Of a stretch of DNA of 64,000 nucleotides, positions 53,886 through 64,000 are shown one piece after another (within the stretch, counting starts at the first letter, position 1; each line of letters opens with the position of its first letter). Below the pieces are notes generated by a model, which ran no database searches, was not told the DNA's origin, and worked only from the letters and a program-made list of their open reading frames with translations. Source of the stretch: Phytophthora quininea (Eukaryota; Oomycota; Peronosporomycetes; Peronosporales; Peronosporaceae); contig JAAVTG010000380.1 of NCBI GenBank assembly GCA_011947345.1, positions 1 to 64,000 on the forward strand. The letters run 5' to 3'. The position numbers and the translations under genes are program-made.

Positions 53886-56737
53886 ATGCCAATTCCATGT
53901 CGTGGTCATCCTCGGACGTATTCAGGGTCCTTTACATTCACCCTGTTGCGGCTGCTTGCGGTCGTTTTCGTCATACTTATCCTCCACTCTGATGCTGGCT
54001 CAACTCCACCGCTCAATCGCCGACTGGGCACATGTTTGACTGCAGAATGGGTGACTCAAATGGAAGCGGAGCTGCACATTTCCAGCGAAACGCGAGACTC
54101 CACTGGTCGTCTTGTGCATCCATTTCTACAACCTGCACGTAGTGCAGCACGATTCCAGGTTCGTCATGTTGCCTCAAACGGAACGACAAAGTAGTTGACC
54201 ATCTCAACCGTGCAATTCAGGTCAATGACTCGCGAACAGCGTCGACAGCTGCTTACTCGGACGGCTGTGTGCCAAACGGCGAAGTTTTGTACGGCGTGGG
54301 GGCAACTGACACGAGCCATGGTCGAGCAAATGGCTCCCTAGTCTTGGATACTGGCGGTTGGGACTCAAATGTCTTGTCCACGCTGGTACTGGCCATCGTC
54401 GCCCAGGAAGTTGTACGTGTCGCTCGAACATCTTCTGCCAGCGTTGGCTCAATGCCGATGTTTGTCTTGCTGCTAGATCGGATACGAAGTCTCAATCTAC
54501 AAGGGAGGCGCGACCTCGAAAATCACTCAGCGGATGTCGTCGGTCGGCTCCGGTATTTGTTCTCCAACACGTGAACGTCGAGGTTTGGTCCTCCAGTCTG
54601 ATGGCTCTGCAGGAATACGCGAACGAGAGCTATATCGCTGGGAGTGCAGGTTACGCTGGCATTTCTGGAGCATATACGTCCCATAATTTCGTGCTAGATG
54701 GAGCTGCTAAGTCATCGCCGCTCTTCCCTTTGTACTGGATGCAATATCGCTCGAGAGACGACCTTATCCACGCTCTCAGCGCCAACACCTTCCGAAACAG
54801 CTCTGGGTATTTCCCTCCGCCGGAAACTTACTGTCGAGACGGCTTCTTGGGCTGCCAGGACCACTGCTCCCGTTCGTACGCCTGCACGCTTCGAGAGAAA
54901 GCTGGAGGGAGTGTCTTGTGATGGTGTTGATGGAGCCTACCTACGATCAAGGATACTTCCAAGCCGTCTTGTCAAACCTGGATATCCCTGCGTACTTTTG
55001 CTTTCTTGGAGACGCAGGCATGACGAACTACGTCTTGGACGCCCAGCAGAAAGGAACGTCGGTGCTTTTCTACCACTTTGAACCGGATTTGTTTCACGTC
55101 AAGTATGCAGGACTGTTTGATCGGGTCTTCCTTCCACGCTCAGATCCGAAACGTGTGCTGCAAGCAACAGGGCAGTACGGGGAAAATGGCTATGGTGGCC
55201 CTACCAACAATCCTGTGGACATGGACTATCCGCAGTCGCAACTCATGAAGTACGCAGCACTGCTGATTGAGGACCTGCCCATCGGATCGCTGCTCTCGAA
55301 GCTCTCCATCTCGGACATCGCTATCACCAATTTGCTGGCAGAGTACAATTTTGCAGTGCAAGATCCCAACGAAACAGACCCGCACTTCCGAGCTGCTTGC
55401 AACTGGATCAGGTCAAACTACAGCGAGTGGAGCACGTGGATCGACCGGCTGCCACTTTGTTCGATTGATACCCACGTGACCTACGACTTGACGGGCTGCA
55501 GCAACGACTCCAACACTCGCCAGATCGAGTTCAAGTGGGTAGTTCCAAACCCCGCAAACGAGTCACTGCCATACAACTGCGACGGAGGTTTAGTCCAGTT
55601 GCCTAGTACTTTGATCACCAGCCGAACGTGCGATTGGATTGACAAGAACGCGCCCACTTGGCGCAGTTGGGTCGACTCAAAGCCAGCGTGCGATCCGAGT
55701 TTCTTCCGCTATAACATTTCCGACTGCGACTCCAGTGGTCACCGCACCGTCAACTACTTCTGGCTGCTGCCTCAACCATGCAACAAGTCGCTCTCGGTGG
55801 AGTGCGAACACGGATGGAGCTTGCCAGACCCCGTCCAGATCCACTGCGAATACCTCCCAACGTCGTCCCCGTTCTTCTCGTTGATCGTCACGTTCTCCGT
55901 GCTTGTAGCGCTTCTGCTACTCGCAGCAATTGGCGTGGTGTATCTACAGCGAGAGACGCCAGTCTTCCGAGCGTCGCAGCCAGAAATGCTGGCGTTGATG
56001 TTGATCGGTGGATTGTTCATCTGCGGCGCTGCGATCGCGTATTCAGGCAAACCAACCAGTGCGCTCTGCGGTCTTCGTCCGATGTTGGTCTCTACAGGAT
56101 TCACCACCACCTTCAGTGCTCTCATGTTAAAGTGTCTGCGGGTCTATCGGATCCTGACACGGAACACCCTCAAGCACGTCAAGATGACGCGGGACAAAAT
56201 CCTCCAGCTCTTCGCCGCGTTCTACGTCGGGGACTTGCTCTTCTTCGCCTACTGGTTCATCGAGGACTATCCGGTACCGATAACTGTGTTGAAAATCTCC
56301 ACGGAGTTCCGTGGCGTTGCGGGCGAAAGTCAATGCAAGAGCTCCAGCTCCACCTTCACGGCTCTGCTACTGTTTTGGAAGGCCATCTTGCTGGGCGCAG
56401 GGCTGTACTTGTCGTTCCAGATCCGCAACGTGTCGGAGAACTTCCAGGAAGCGCATTGGATCTTCGGCTCGGCCCTGGTCTTGGTGGTTTTCAGCGTTGT
56501 CATGCTGCCGCTGTCGTATCTCGTGGAGCTGCCGGCCGTCACGTATACGGTCTTTTCGCCGGCGTATTATTGCTCTGCACGGTGCTCATCATGTCGTTGA
56601 TGCTGCTGCCGAAGCTCATTCGCCCCAAGGAGCCTGTCCAGCAGTCGGTGGCCAACAGCGGCAGGATCACTTCGTTCGTCGTGGCAAGACCAAGCTTCCT
56701 AGCTCGATACCAAGTTGCTGCCGACAGCAAGCAGTAG
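53886..56737 (+). CDS. Class C GPCR (GABA-B/mGlu-like) with binding-protein-like ectodomain
   Basis: About 930 residues. LLRLLAVVFVILILHSDAGS is the signal peptide. A periplasmic-binding-protein-like region follows, split by a 64-bp intron (54413-54476): GYEVSIYKGGATSKITQRMS, HVNVEVWSSSLMALQEYANE, MEPTYDQGYFQAVLSNLDIP, NPVDMDYPQSQLMKYAALLI. Two tandem Cys/Trp modules come next: CNWIRSNYSEWSTWID and CDWIDKNAPTWRSWVD. Then seven helices with the class C pattern (FRASQPEMLALMLIGGLFI, LCGLRPMLVSTGFTTTFSAL). Frame breaks near 54190, 54905 and 56560 (a T4 run). Plasma-membrane ligand receptor by inference; ligand unknown. Confidence 0.82.
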
Positions 56738-57390
56738 CCTCGTCTCGACAGCTGCAAAGCCACACGCACACATCCACCACGGTCTCAGCACAAGAAGCCT
56801 CGACTGTCTGCGTTGTGAGCTCGCAGCAAATGTCTCGGTCTCAGTCTTCCCTTGCTTGGTTGCTGACCGCCAACACGACCACCAATGCTCCGTTAAATCC
56901 CGCGCCGTGACGAACCCCAGCAGGCGACACATCAGCAAGCAACAGCGCTGCCTGCCACCCTCGGACGGCATCGACGTCTTGACTTGATGCTCAACGGAAG
57001 CGGACGCGACTCGAGCGCCCCTCAGAGTCTTCAATTCACGGCCATGATGCAAGACTCGGTCCCAAGATGGACGCCACGCGCTCCGCTAGCTCCTGGAAGC
57101 GCAAGTGAATCTCTGCGGCACTGCCGCCCCTCGTGCAAGCAACCACCTGTCGCCATGTCACACTTGGCGCACGACGGGGCGACAACCTCAGCTTCGTGTT
57201 GGTCTGGGCTGGTCATTTGACAATCGACTGTGGCACAAGTACGTGGTCGAGTCATGGCTCTGTCTCCGATGACCAGTGTGCTGGTGGTGGCTCGGTCCAA
57301 GCCTGGGATCGCCGAGCTCTCGCATGTGACGGGAACACTTTCCGCCTTTTGGACTGCTCGTCGACGCTGCCATTGGCAAAAGCGTGTGCC
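56738..57390. other. Interval between the GPCR and the ankyrin gene
   Basis: 653 bp. The ankyrin frame is open back to about 57133 without recognisable repeats, so that part may be 5' UTR. No other gene seen. Confidence 0.4.
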
Positions 57391-59009
57391 ATGGGCTCTA
57401 CTCCTTTGCTGCAGCGCATCTGGGAGCTCAGCAAGACACCCGAGACAGCGATCGACGCGTGGTACCAACCCACCAACACGTGGTGTCCGTCTCGACTGCT
57501 CTGGACCAACCAGTTCTACTACCAGGACCAGTTCGCCAAAGGCACGATCGCGGCGTGCAAAGGGGGTCATCTTAGCAATGTACGGTGGCTTCTCGACCAC
57601 TTCGTTGGTTGTGTCGCTCCTGTTGAAGCCGTGGAGGCAGCGGCTCAACAAGGACAGCGAGACATTTTGGAGCTCTTGCTCGACATTCACAACGAGTACA
57701 AGAAGTTGACTCGACCTGGAGCTAGAATGCCGATCAACAAGCCACACCAAGTCAAATTCTGGGAAAGCAACGCGCTGTTGGCGGCTGCCATTGAAGGCCA
57801 CGGAGACCTGGTCATCTGGATGTACAAGAACGTCTTCAGCAGCTTCTACATGCACAGCAACCAGGAGATCATAGACCAGTTGGCGAGACACGGAGACTTT
57901 GACTCGGTCATGAGACTGGTCGCGGAGAACTGGCAACCTCCGCGCCTCGACTTCGCCGCCGAAGGAGGTGACGTGGCAATGATGCAGTGGCTTCTGGACC
58001 AAAAACTCTTTGCGGGGGTCGAACGGCGCTCAAAGCCGCAGCTGCAAATGGCCACCTAGAGATCGTGAAGATGCTAGTGAATGAGGACTTGGGCTTCCTG
58101 GACGGAGACGCCTTTTGCAGCGCTGCCGAGAATGGTCATTTCAAAGTGGTCCAGTGGCTAAAGCAACAGAATCTCGGCTGGACTTCGGCAAGCAGAGCCA
58201 TCGACCTGGCCGCTCGTAATGGCCATTTGGACATTGTCCAATATCTTTACAGCGAGTGTCGGGCTCGGTGCACTCCTGTTACGATGCACGAAGCAGTAAG
58301 CAACGGACACTTGGACGTGGTTCAGTGGCTCTATGAGCAGTTTGCAAACGACCCGGTGGTTGATCTCTTTGAAGAATTTGGCAGTAGGAAGAACTTGCAC
58401 ACGACGATGGATGCAGCAGCTGCGAATGGGCATTTGCATGTGCTCGAGTTCCTCCATAGTATCGGCTTGTCGAGTGGAAGTCCGTCGTCCGCGAGCTTCA
58501 AAAATCTGCCGACTTGTACTTCTGCAGCTATCCAGCTAGCTGCAGCCGGTGGCCATGTTGATGTGATGCAGTGGCTGCGAGTTCATTACTGGACAGAGCC
58601 AACCACAGATGCGATGGACTTCGCGGCGGCAAACGGCCATTTTGAGATGGTTAAGTGGCTCCATGAGAATGCATCGGTCGGGTGCTCTACTGCAGCGATG
58701 GATGGGGCAGCGAGAGGAGGGCACTTGGCCATAATGGAGTGGCTGCACGAGAACAGAGCCGAGAGATGCACGACTAACGCAATGGATGAAGCAGCTACGA
58801 TGGGGCTTCTTGACGTTGTCCAGTGGCTGTACGGAAATCGAGCGGAAGGCTCGTCGGCGAAGGCGATAGAGGGCGCTGCGAGCAACGACCACTTTGACGT
58901 GGTCCTGTTCCTCGCTTCAAAGTACTCCAAAATCCGCCGCACTGGACGAGAGTTTGTCGCCAACCAGTTTATCAACACGTGGCTAGTAGAGAAATACCGC
59001 TTTAACTAG
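57391..59009 (+). CDS. Ankyrin-repeat protein
   Basis: About 540 residues from MGSTPLLQRIWELSKTPETA. Ankyrin repeats of the oomycete type: GTIAACKGGHLSNVRWLLDH, AAQQGQRDILELLLDI, AAAIEGHGDLVIWMYKN, AAAANGHLEIVKMLVNE, SAAENGHFKVVQWLKQQ, DLAARNGHLDIVQYLY, AVSNGHLDVVQWLYEQ, DFAAANGHFEMVKWLHENAS, GAARGGHLAIMEWLHENRAE. There is one frame break near 58013 in a G5 run (FAGV then GGRTALKAAAANGH). No other domain. Such proteins act as protein-protein scaffolds; no partner can be inferred. Confidence 0.9.
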
Positions 59010-59121
59010 AGCGTTGAACCTCTTTCAGAAATTCATTCTACAGTGTCTTCAGTGGCTGCAACACGCTGCCGTGATTGCATCGAACAGCTTGTCTTGGCGA
59101 GCGTCACGCAGAGAACTTGAA

Positions 59122-59144
59122 ATTTGTAGGGCTCAAGTTGAAGT
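59122..59144 (+). repeat. Dispersed TTTGTA-GG-CAAGTTGAAGTT motif, copy 3
   Basis: atttgtagggctcaagttgaagt, lying about 85 bp before the SWEET fragment. Confidence 0.5.
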
Positions 59145-59227
59145 GTATGATAACGTCACACAGATCGCCGCAGCAAGTGGTCGACGTGTGTTGGTTTGGC
59201 GAACGGAACTATCGCTCACCTTGCAAT

Positions 59228-59388
59228 GCAAGATCGCGCTGGTGGGGATCTTTTTGAGCATTGTCACTGTCTACGCGATTATCGGCGTGCTGGGCCTCAC
59301 AGGCCAAAGTCGAGAAAACGTTGGCGTCACGTTGGGGTTCATCGCCGATGTTGTCGCTGTTTGCTTGTATGGGGCTCAGATTTCAAAT
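59228..59388 (+). pseudogene. SWEET gene fragment SW16
   Basis: Reads KIALVGIFLSIVTVYAIIGV, LGLTGQSRENVGVTLGFIAD and VVAVCLYGA, which is the TM4-to-TM5 part of a group B SWEET. It aligns with the matching part of SW6, SW8 and SW11. It stops exactly where PMEK should follow and has no start, TM1-3 or TM6-7. It is 12 kb from the array and just outside the palindrome, so it looks like a piece left by rearrangement or retro-duplication. Confidence 0.8.
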
Positions 59389-59724
59389 ACAACCAGGAGG
59401 CGGATATTTTTCTAGCCACGAAGGGAATTCCTTTCTGCACCATCCATTTGTTGTTGATCGAAAATTCTTTTGCAGTTGCCGCGACATAATTCGTCAGCTA
59501 CCTCAGGTCGTGGCTGCAATGAGTTCGAATTTTGAGCTTGATGCAACCAAGAATGAGTGGCGCGATGAGCTTTCACGAAATTCCAAGCCGCTAAATGTAT
59601 TTGTCCCGAAAGTTTGTTACTGGCCAAGTCGAATCGAAGCTACAAAACCGCGATTGTTCGCAGTCTCCAGCGTCAATTCTCGTGCTAGTAGCGTAGTTTG
59701 TATAGCAGCCAGCGCTCGTGAGAA

Positions 59725-59964
59725 ATGAGGGTCTGGGATATACCGGGGTGGGAAAACATGTCGATGCTCGTTGGAGATAGCAGAGTGTTGGGGAAATCCA
59801 TCGCCGTAGTCATTTCTCGGCCTAGAAAACTACCTCGTGTCGTCCACCCTGCGCTTCAGGGGACGGAGTTCTCAATGCACAACAAAATGATCCGGATCGA
59901 TTCCGCCGTATTGACCAAGGGATCCGCTCGCCAGTCTGAATCGATTTCATTCATAGCGTGGTAA
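59725..59964 (+). CDS. Small unidentified ORF, mirrored in both palindrome arms
   Basis: 79 codons, MRVWDIPGWENMSMLVG and onward, ending SISFIAW. The mirror copy at 63037-63276 differs at one residue (Asp to Gly). It sits 130 bp beyond the OYE stop. No family is recognised. It may be chance; identity between the arms is expected from their recent duplication and is not evidence of selection. Confidence 0.25.
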   Translation: MRVWDIPGWENMSMLVGDSRVLGKSIAVVISRPRKLPRVVHPALQGTEFSMHNKMIRIDSAVLTKGSARQSESISFIAW

Positions 59965-60095
59965 TTGCTACTCGATGCTGTCTTGCTCCAGTTAGCTCCG
60001 AGCGCCATAGGCTTCCTTTCTTTTAGCTTTTTGTTCCCTTTGGTGTAGTGGTGATGGTTGATGCAGCGTACTTGTCACTGATCAATTGATTTCAC

Positions 60096-61225
60096 CTACG
60101 CCCCGTTCGCGATGGCCTGGTGGCGCTGGAAGGTGTTGTAGCCCTCCTCGCCCTTGAACGGGTTCCAGAGCACTTCACGGTTTGGCAGAGGGTTCAAAGG
60201 CCAGTCGTTCTGGAAGCGCTCGGCCAGGTCTGGGTTGGTGATGTAGAGCCTCGAAAAGCCGACAAAGTCGGCTGCGCCGCTGCGAATGACCCCTCGGCCG
60301 TGTCGCGGACGTAGCTGTTGTTGGCCAGAACGGCTCCCTTGAAGAACTTCTTGGCGTCGAAGCAGGACAGCGTTCTGCTCTTGGTCGAGTAGCCGAAGCC
60401 GAGGCCATCCAGCATGGCCAAGTAGACCAAACCGAGCTCCGACAGACGCTCGAACACGTATGTGAACATCTCGGCATTGTCGGGGCTACCCATGGCTCCG
60501 TACTGGCCGTTCGGAGAGAGACGCACCGCAATTCGATTCGCCGGATAGACCGTCATGAGGGCGTCCAGAATCTCGCCGAGGAACCGGTAGCGATTCTCGA
60601 ATGAGCCGCCGTATTTGTCGGTGCGGTGGTTCGTGCACGACTGCAGGAACTGGTCCACCAGGTAGCCGTTGGCACCGTGCACTTCCACGCCATCGAACCC
60701 AGCAGCTTTGGCTCTCTCGGCGCACTCGCGGTACATGTCGACGACGGCCGGGATCTCATCGGTGTTCAATGCACGAGCCTTCTCGTAACTCGTGTGCTCC
60801 CCGTTGGCGTTGCGGGTGCGGCTGTTCTCCCACTTGGTCGCGGACGCCGAGACGACCTGGTTGTCGGGGTGGAAAGACGGGTGCGACTGACGTCCCATGT
60901 GCCAGAGCTGCAGGAAGATCTTGCCGTCTTTGGCGTGGACCGCGTCGACGATCTTCCGCCAGCCTTCCTGCTGCTCGTCCGTGTAGAGTCCCGGAGACCC
61001 GTACCAGCCGAAGCCTTGCTCGGAGACGGCGCAGGCTTCGGCGATGATGAGGCCGGCGCCGGCACGCGCTTCGTAGTAGACGACACTGCGCTGTAGTGGC
61101 GCATGGGTCTTGGGATCCGCTCGAGCGCGCGTGGTGGGCCCGTAAACGATGCGGTTCTTGAGTTGGAGGTCCTTGGCCAGGTCGAGCGGAGTGAAGAGCT
61201 TGTAGTCAGCGAGGGAGGTGTCCAT
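60096..61225 (-). CDS. Old Yellow Enzyme OYE-2 (left palindrome arm)
   Basis: About 376 residues from MDTSLADYKLFTPLDLAKDL to TAG at 60096-60098. Same motifs as OYE-1: LQLWHMGRQSHPSFHPD, HGANGYLVDQFLQSCTNH, DKYGGSFENRYRF, RIAVRLSPNGQYG, GFGYSTKSRTLSCFDAKKF. One base is missing in the G-run near 60293 (GAGGGG against the five Gs that EGVI needs), after which IRSGAADFVGFSRLY continues. It is head-to-head with OYE-3 and its start codon is 551 bp from that gene's. Confidence 0.92.
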
Positions 61226-61381
61226 GGCGGAGATTGTCGAGGAGGTTGGGAGTTGGGGTGTGCAGACGACTGCAAAATGGAGAATGAGACGCTGTGGTGG
61301 GCAGGATTCCTGCTCTTCAGCTTTCGGCGACGAACTGTTGAGGGAATGGGCGATATCGATATCGTCGTGCAATACACTTGG

Positions 61382-61404
61382 TATTTGTAGGGCAAGTTGA
61401 AGTT
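61382..61404 (+). repeat. Dispersed motif copy 4 at the palindrome's inner edge, with T13
   Basis: atttgtagggcaagttgaagtt, followed at 61406-61418 by thirteen Ts. The left arm's homology to the right arm ends inside this motif (at tttgtag). Confidence 0.6.
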
Positions 61405-61611
61405 ATTTTTTTTTTTTTGGGTGATTACGCGCTGCTTTGATTGCAACGACACCGTGGTGCTTGGACCGATGTATCTCAAGTACCAGCAAGCTGTCGAGAC
61501 CTCTGCTGACAAGTCACGCAATGGCGTAGCGATGCAAGACCCTTGCTCTCGTTGTTGTTGCCTTGACATTTGCCACCGTGTCGTTGCAATCAAGGGAGCA
61601 TTTGCATGCCA
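61391..61611. promoter_or_regulatory. Palindrome spacer, shared upstream region of OYE-2 and OYE-3
   Basis: 221 bp of unique sequence between the arms. Each gene also has about 165 bp of arm sequence upstream of its ATG, including gatatcgatatcg. Both promoters are therefore nearly identical proximally and differ only distally. Confidence 0.5.
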
Positions 61612-63366
61612 CTACAAATACCAAGCGTATTGCACGACGATATCGATATCGCCCATTCCCTCAACAGTTCGTCGCCGAAAGCTGAAGAGCAGGAATCCTG
61701 CCCACCACAGCGTCTCATTCTCCATTTTGCAGCCGTCTGCACACCCCAACTCCCAACCTCCTCGACAATCTCCGCCATGGACACCTCCCTCGCTGACTAC
61801 AAGCTCTTCACTCCGCTCGACCTGGCCAAGGACCTCCAACTCAAGAACCGCATCGTTTACGGGCCCACCACGCGCGCTCGAGCGGATCCCAAGACCCATG
61901 CGCCACTACAGCGCAGTGTCGTCTACTACGAAGCGCGTGCCGGCGCCGGCCTCATCATCGCCGAAGCCTGCGCCGTCTCCGAGCAAGGCTTCGGCTGGTA
62001 CGGGTCTCCGGGACTCTACACGGACGAGCAGCAGGAAGGCTGGCGGAAGATCGTCGACGCGGTCCACGCCAAAGACGGCAAGATCTTCCTGCAGCTCTGG
62101 CACATGGGACGTCAGTCGCACCCGTCTTTCCACCCCGACAACCAGGTCGTCTCGGCGTCCGCGACCAAGTGGGAGAACAGCCGCACCCGCAACGCCAACG
62201 GGGAGCACACGAGTTACGAGAAGGCTCGTGCATTGAACACCGATGAGATCCCGGCCGTCGTCGACATGTACCGCGAGTGCGCCGAGAGAGCCAAAGCTGC
62301 TGGGTTCGATGGCGTGGAAGTGCACGGTGCCAACGGCTACCTGGTGGACCAGTTCCTGCAGTCGTGCACGAACCACCGCACCGACAAATACGGCGGCTCA
62401 TTCGAGAATCGCTACCGGTTCCTCGGCGAGATTCTGGACGCCCTCATGACGGTCTATCCGGCGAATCGAATTGCGGTGCGTCTCTCTCCGAACGGCCAGT
62501 ACGGAGCCATGGGTAGCCCCGACAATGCCGAGATGTTCACATACGTGTTCGAGCGTCTGTCGGAGCTCGGTTTGGTCTACTTGGCCATGCTGGATGGCCT
62601 CGGCTTCGGCTACTCGACCAAGAGCAGAACGCTGTCCTGCTTCGACGCCAAGAAGTTCTTCAAGGGAGCCGTTCTGGCCAACAACAGCTACGTCCGCGAC
62701 ACGGCCGAGGGTCATTCGCAGCGGGGCAGCCGACTTTGTCGGCTTTTCGAGGCTCTACATCCCCAACCCAGACCTGGCCGAGCGCTTCCAGAACGACTGG
62801 CCTTTGAACCCTCTGCCAAACCGTGAAGTGCTCTGGAACCCGTTCAAGGGCGAGGAGGGCTACAACACCTTCCAGCGCCACCAGGCCATCGCGAACGGGG
62901 CGTAGGTGAAATCAATTGATCAGTGACAAGTACGCTGCATCAACCATCACCACTACACCAAAGGGAACAAAAAGCTAAAAGAAAGGAAGCCTATGGCGCT
63001 CGGAGATAACTGGAGCAAGACAGCATCGAGTAGCAATTACCACGCTATGAATGAAATCGATTCAGACTGGCGAGCGGATCCCTTGGTCAATACGGCGGAA
63101 TCGATCCGGATCATTTTGTTGTGCATTGAGAACTCCGTCCCCTGAAGCGCAGGGTGGACGACACGAGGTAGTTTTCTAGGCCGAGAAATGACTACGGCGA
63201 TGGATTTCCCCAACACTCTGCTACCTCCAACGAGCATCGACATGTTTTCCCACCCCGGTATATCCCAGACCCTCATTTGTCACGAGCGCTGGCTGCTATA
63301 CAAACTACGCTACTAGCACGAGAATTGACGCTGGAGACTGCGAACAATCGCGGTTTTGTAGCTTCG
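61612..63366. repeat. Right arm of a 1.76-kb palindrome
   Basis: Mirror of 59635-61390; coordinates of matching bases sum to 123,002, or 123,001 outside the one-base length difference in OYE. Includes OYE-3, its 3' flank and the mirrored 79-codon ORF (63037-63276, minus). Confidence 0.92.
61777..62905 (+). CDS. Old Yellow Enzyme OYE-3 (right palindrome arm)
   Basis: Near-identical to OYE-2, MDTSLADYKLFTPLDLAKDL to TAG 62903-62905. The same G-run before IRSGAADFVGF is here only three Gs long (near 62708), so the gene lacks two bases there compared with the expected five. Protein differences I can see from OYE-2 are Thr to Pro in YI[T/P]NPD and none in the active-site motifs. Same FMN ene-reductase call. 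Confidence 0.92.
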
Positions 63367-63506
63367 GTGGTGGCGATCAACAAATTTACGAGCACAGCAA
63401 GTACTTGTTTTCAAGAAATTTTGCCACACCACTCAACATTTACTTGTTTTCTTCATTGTGTTTTCGGCGCCCTCCGCAGCTTCACAACAGACAAACCGCA
63501 GAGTTT

Positions 63507-64000
63507 CTATAATTTTCCATTAGCAGGCTGGAATTTCGTGAACGTGTTGTAACCTTCGTCGCCCTTGGAAGCATCCCAGAGGAATTCATGAGCGACTAGA
63601 GGATTCAGAGGCCAGTCGTTTTGGAAGCGCTCGGCCAAGTCTGGGTTGGGGATGTAGAGTCTCGCAAACCCAACGAAGTCGGCAGCTCCACTGCGAATGA
63701 CCCCTCGGCCGTGCCACGTGCATAACTGTTGTTCGCCATAACGTTCCCCTTGAACGCCATCTTGGCGTCGAATGCTGTCAACAAGCGACCTTGCGTCATG
63801 TAGCCGAAGCCGAAGCCATCCAGCATGGCCAAATAAGCCAAACCGTGCTCCGACAGACGCTGGAACGCGTACATGAACATCTCGGCATTGTCCGCACTGC
63901 CCATGCCTCCGTATTGGCCATTGGGGGACAGTCTCACCGCAATTCGGTTTGCTGGATACACCATCTTAAGAGCTTCGACGACCTCACCGAGGAATCGATA
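63507..64000 (-). CDS. Old Yellow Enzyme OYE-4 (partial, runs off the window)
   Basis: The C-terminal part is on the minus strand and the N-terminus lies beyond 64000. RIAVRLSPNGQYGGMGSADN, LAYLAMLDGFGFGYM, then the same one-base G-run loss near 63705 before the IRSGAADFVGF equivalent, and an end near YNTF-KFQPANGKL with TAG at 63507-63509. Its TQGRLLTAFDAKMAFKGNVM differs from OYE-2/3 and is nearer OYE-1 (FKGNVMANNSY). The 140 bp between it and the palindrome holds nothing recognised. Confidence 0.88.

Larger units (their letters stand above)
59635..61390. repeat. Left arm of a 1.76-kb palindrome
   Basis: The reverse complement matches 61612-63366 almost base for base. The outer edge is at cgaagctacaaaaccg (59635) and the inner edge at ggtatttgtag (61380-61390). 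By eye I count only about eight differences, among them gagctaac/gagataac, the G-run length in OYE, and an ITNP/IPNP codon change. Confidence 0.92.

Noticed and set aside
1..64000. CRISPR arrays, rRNA genes, bacterial-type operons
   Set aside because: No regularly spaced direct repeats or rRNA-like segments were seen; introns show eukaryotic nuclear DNA.

Overview
The window looks like nuclear DNA of an oomycete, most likely Phytophthora or a close relative. The main reasons are a large tandem array of SWEET sugar transporters, an AA17-type LPMO relic, a class C receptor with a binding-protein-like ectodomain, oomycete-style zinc-finger and ankyrin proteins, short introns (about 60-115 bp, often GTACGT or GTGAGT...YAG), close gene packing, and a flagellar CFAP97-family gene expected of a zoospore former. 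This is inference from gene content; no species-level marker is visible.

Layout. 0-10.3 kb: the end of an unknown gene, a CFAP97-like gene, a small unknown gene, a long Ser/Arg-rich protein with a PDZ-like C-terminus, the co-chaperone ubiquitin ligase CHIP, a tandem pseudokinase-kinase, and an SRSF1-like splicing factor. 10.2-21.2 kb: a solitary SWEET, a small unknown protein, a GPR107-type seven-helix protein, a four-module CCCH-like zinc-finger protein, about 2 kb of gene-poor DNA, and the condensin I subunit CAP-G. 21.4-29.2 kb: a very long PX / RCC1 / TBC protein, a secreted histidine phosphatase and a secreted CocE/X-Pro-peptidase-like hydrolase. 30.7-47.4 kb: fourteen SWEET loci in 17 kb, with a D-lactate dehydrogenase relic between two AT-rich islands. 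48-59 kb: an unidentified multi-helix protein, an LPMO relic, an Old Yellow Enzyme (OYE) gene, a class C GPCR and an ankyrin protein. 59-64 kb: a SWEET fragment, then an almost perfect palindrome (arms about 1.76 kb, spacer 221 bp) carrying two head-to-head OYE genes, then a fourth, partial OYE.

Many genes, including probable single-copy housekeeping genes, are broken by one-base shifts, often in homopolymers, while the protein continues in the next frame. The simplest reading is uncorrected sequencing indels. I therefore give one CDS spanning the frames and reserve 'pseudogene' for loci with extra damage (lost start codon, in-frame stop, lost end).

The SWEETs fall into three visible groups. 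Nearly all share a short C-terminal motif, S-P-x-[FY]-x-A-[ILM]-x-S-P, and one group has lost prolines in the second half of the transporter. With the secreted hydrolases, OYE reductases and LPMO relic, the right-hand two thirds looks like a nutrient-acquisition and host-interaction region growing by tandem and inverted duplication, beside a conserved housekeeping block on the left.
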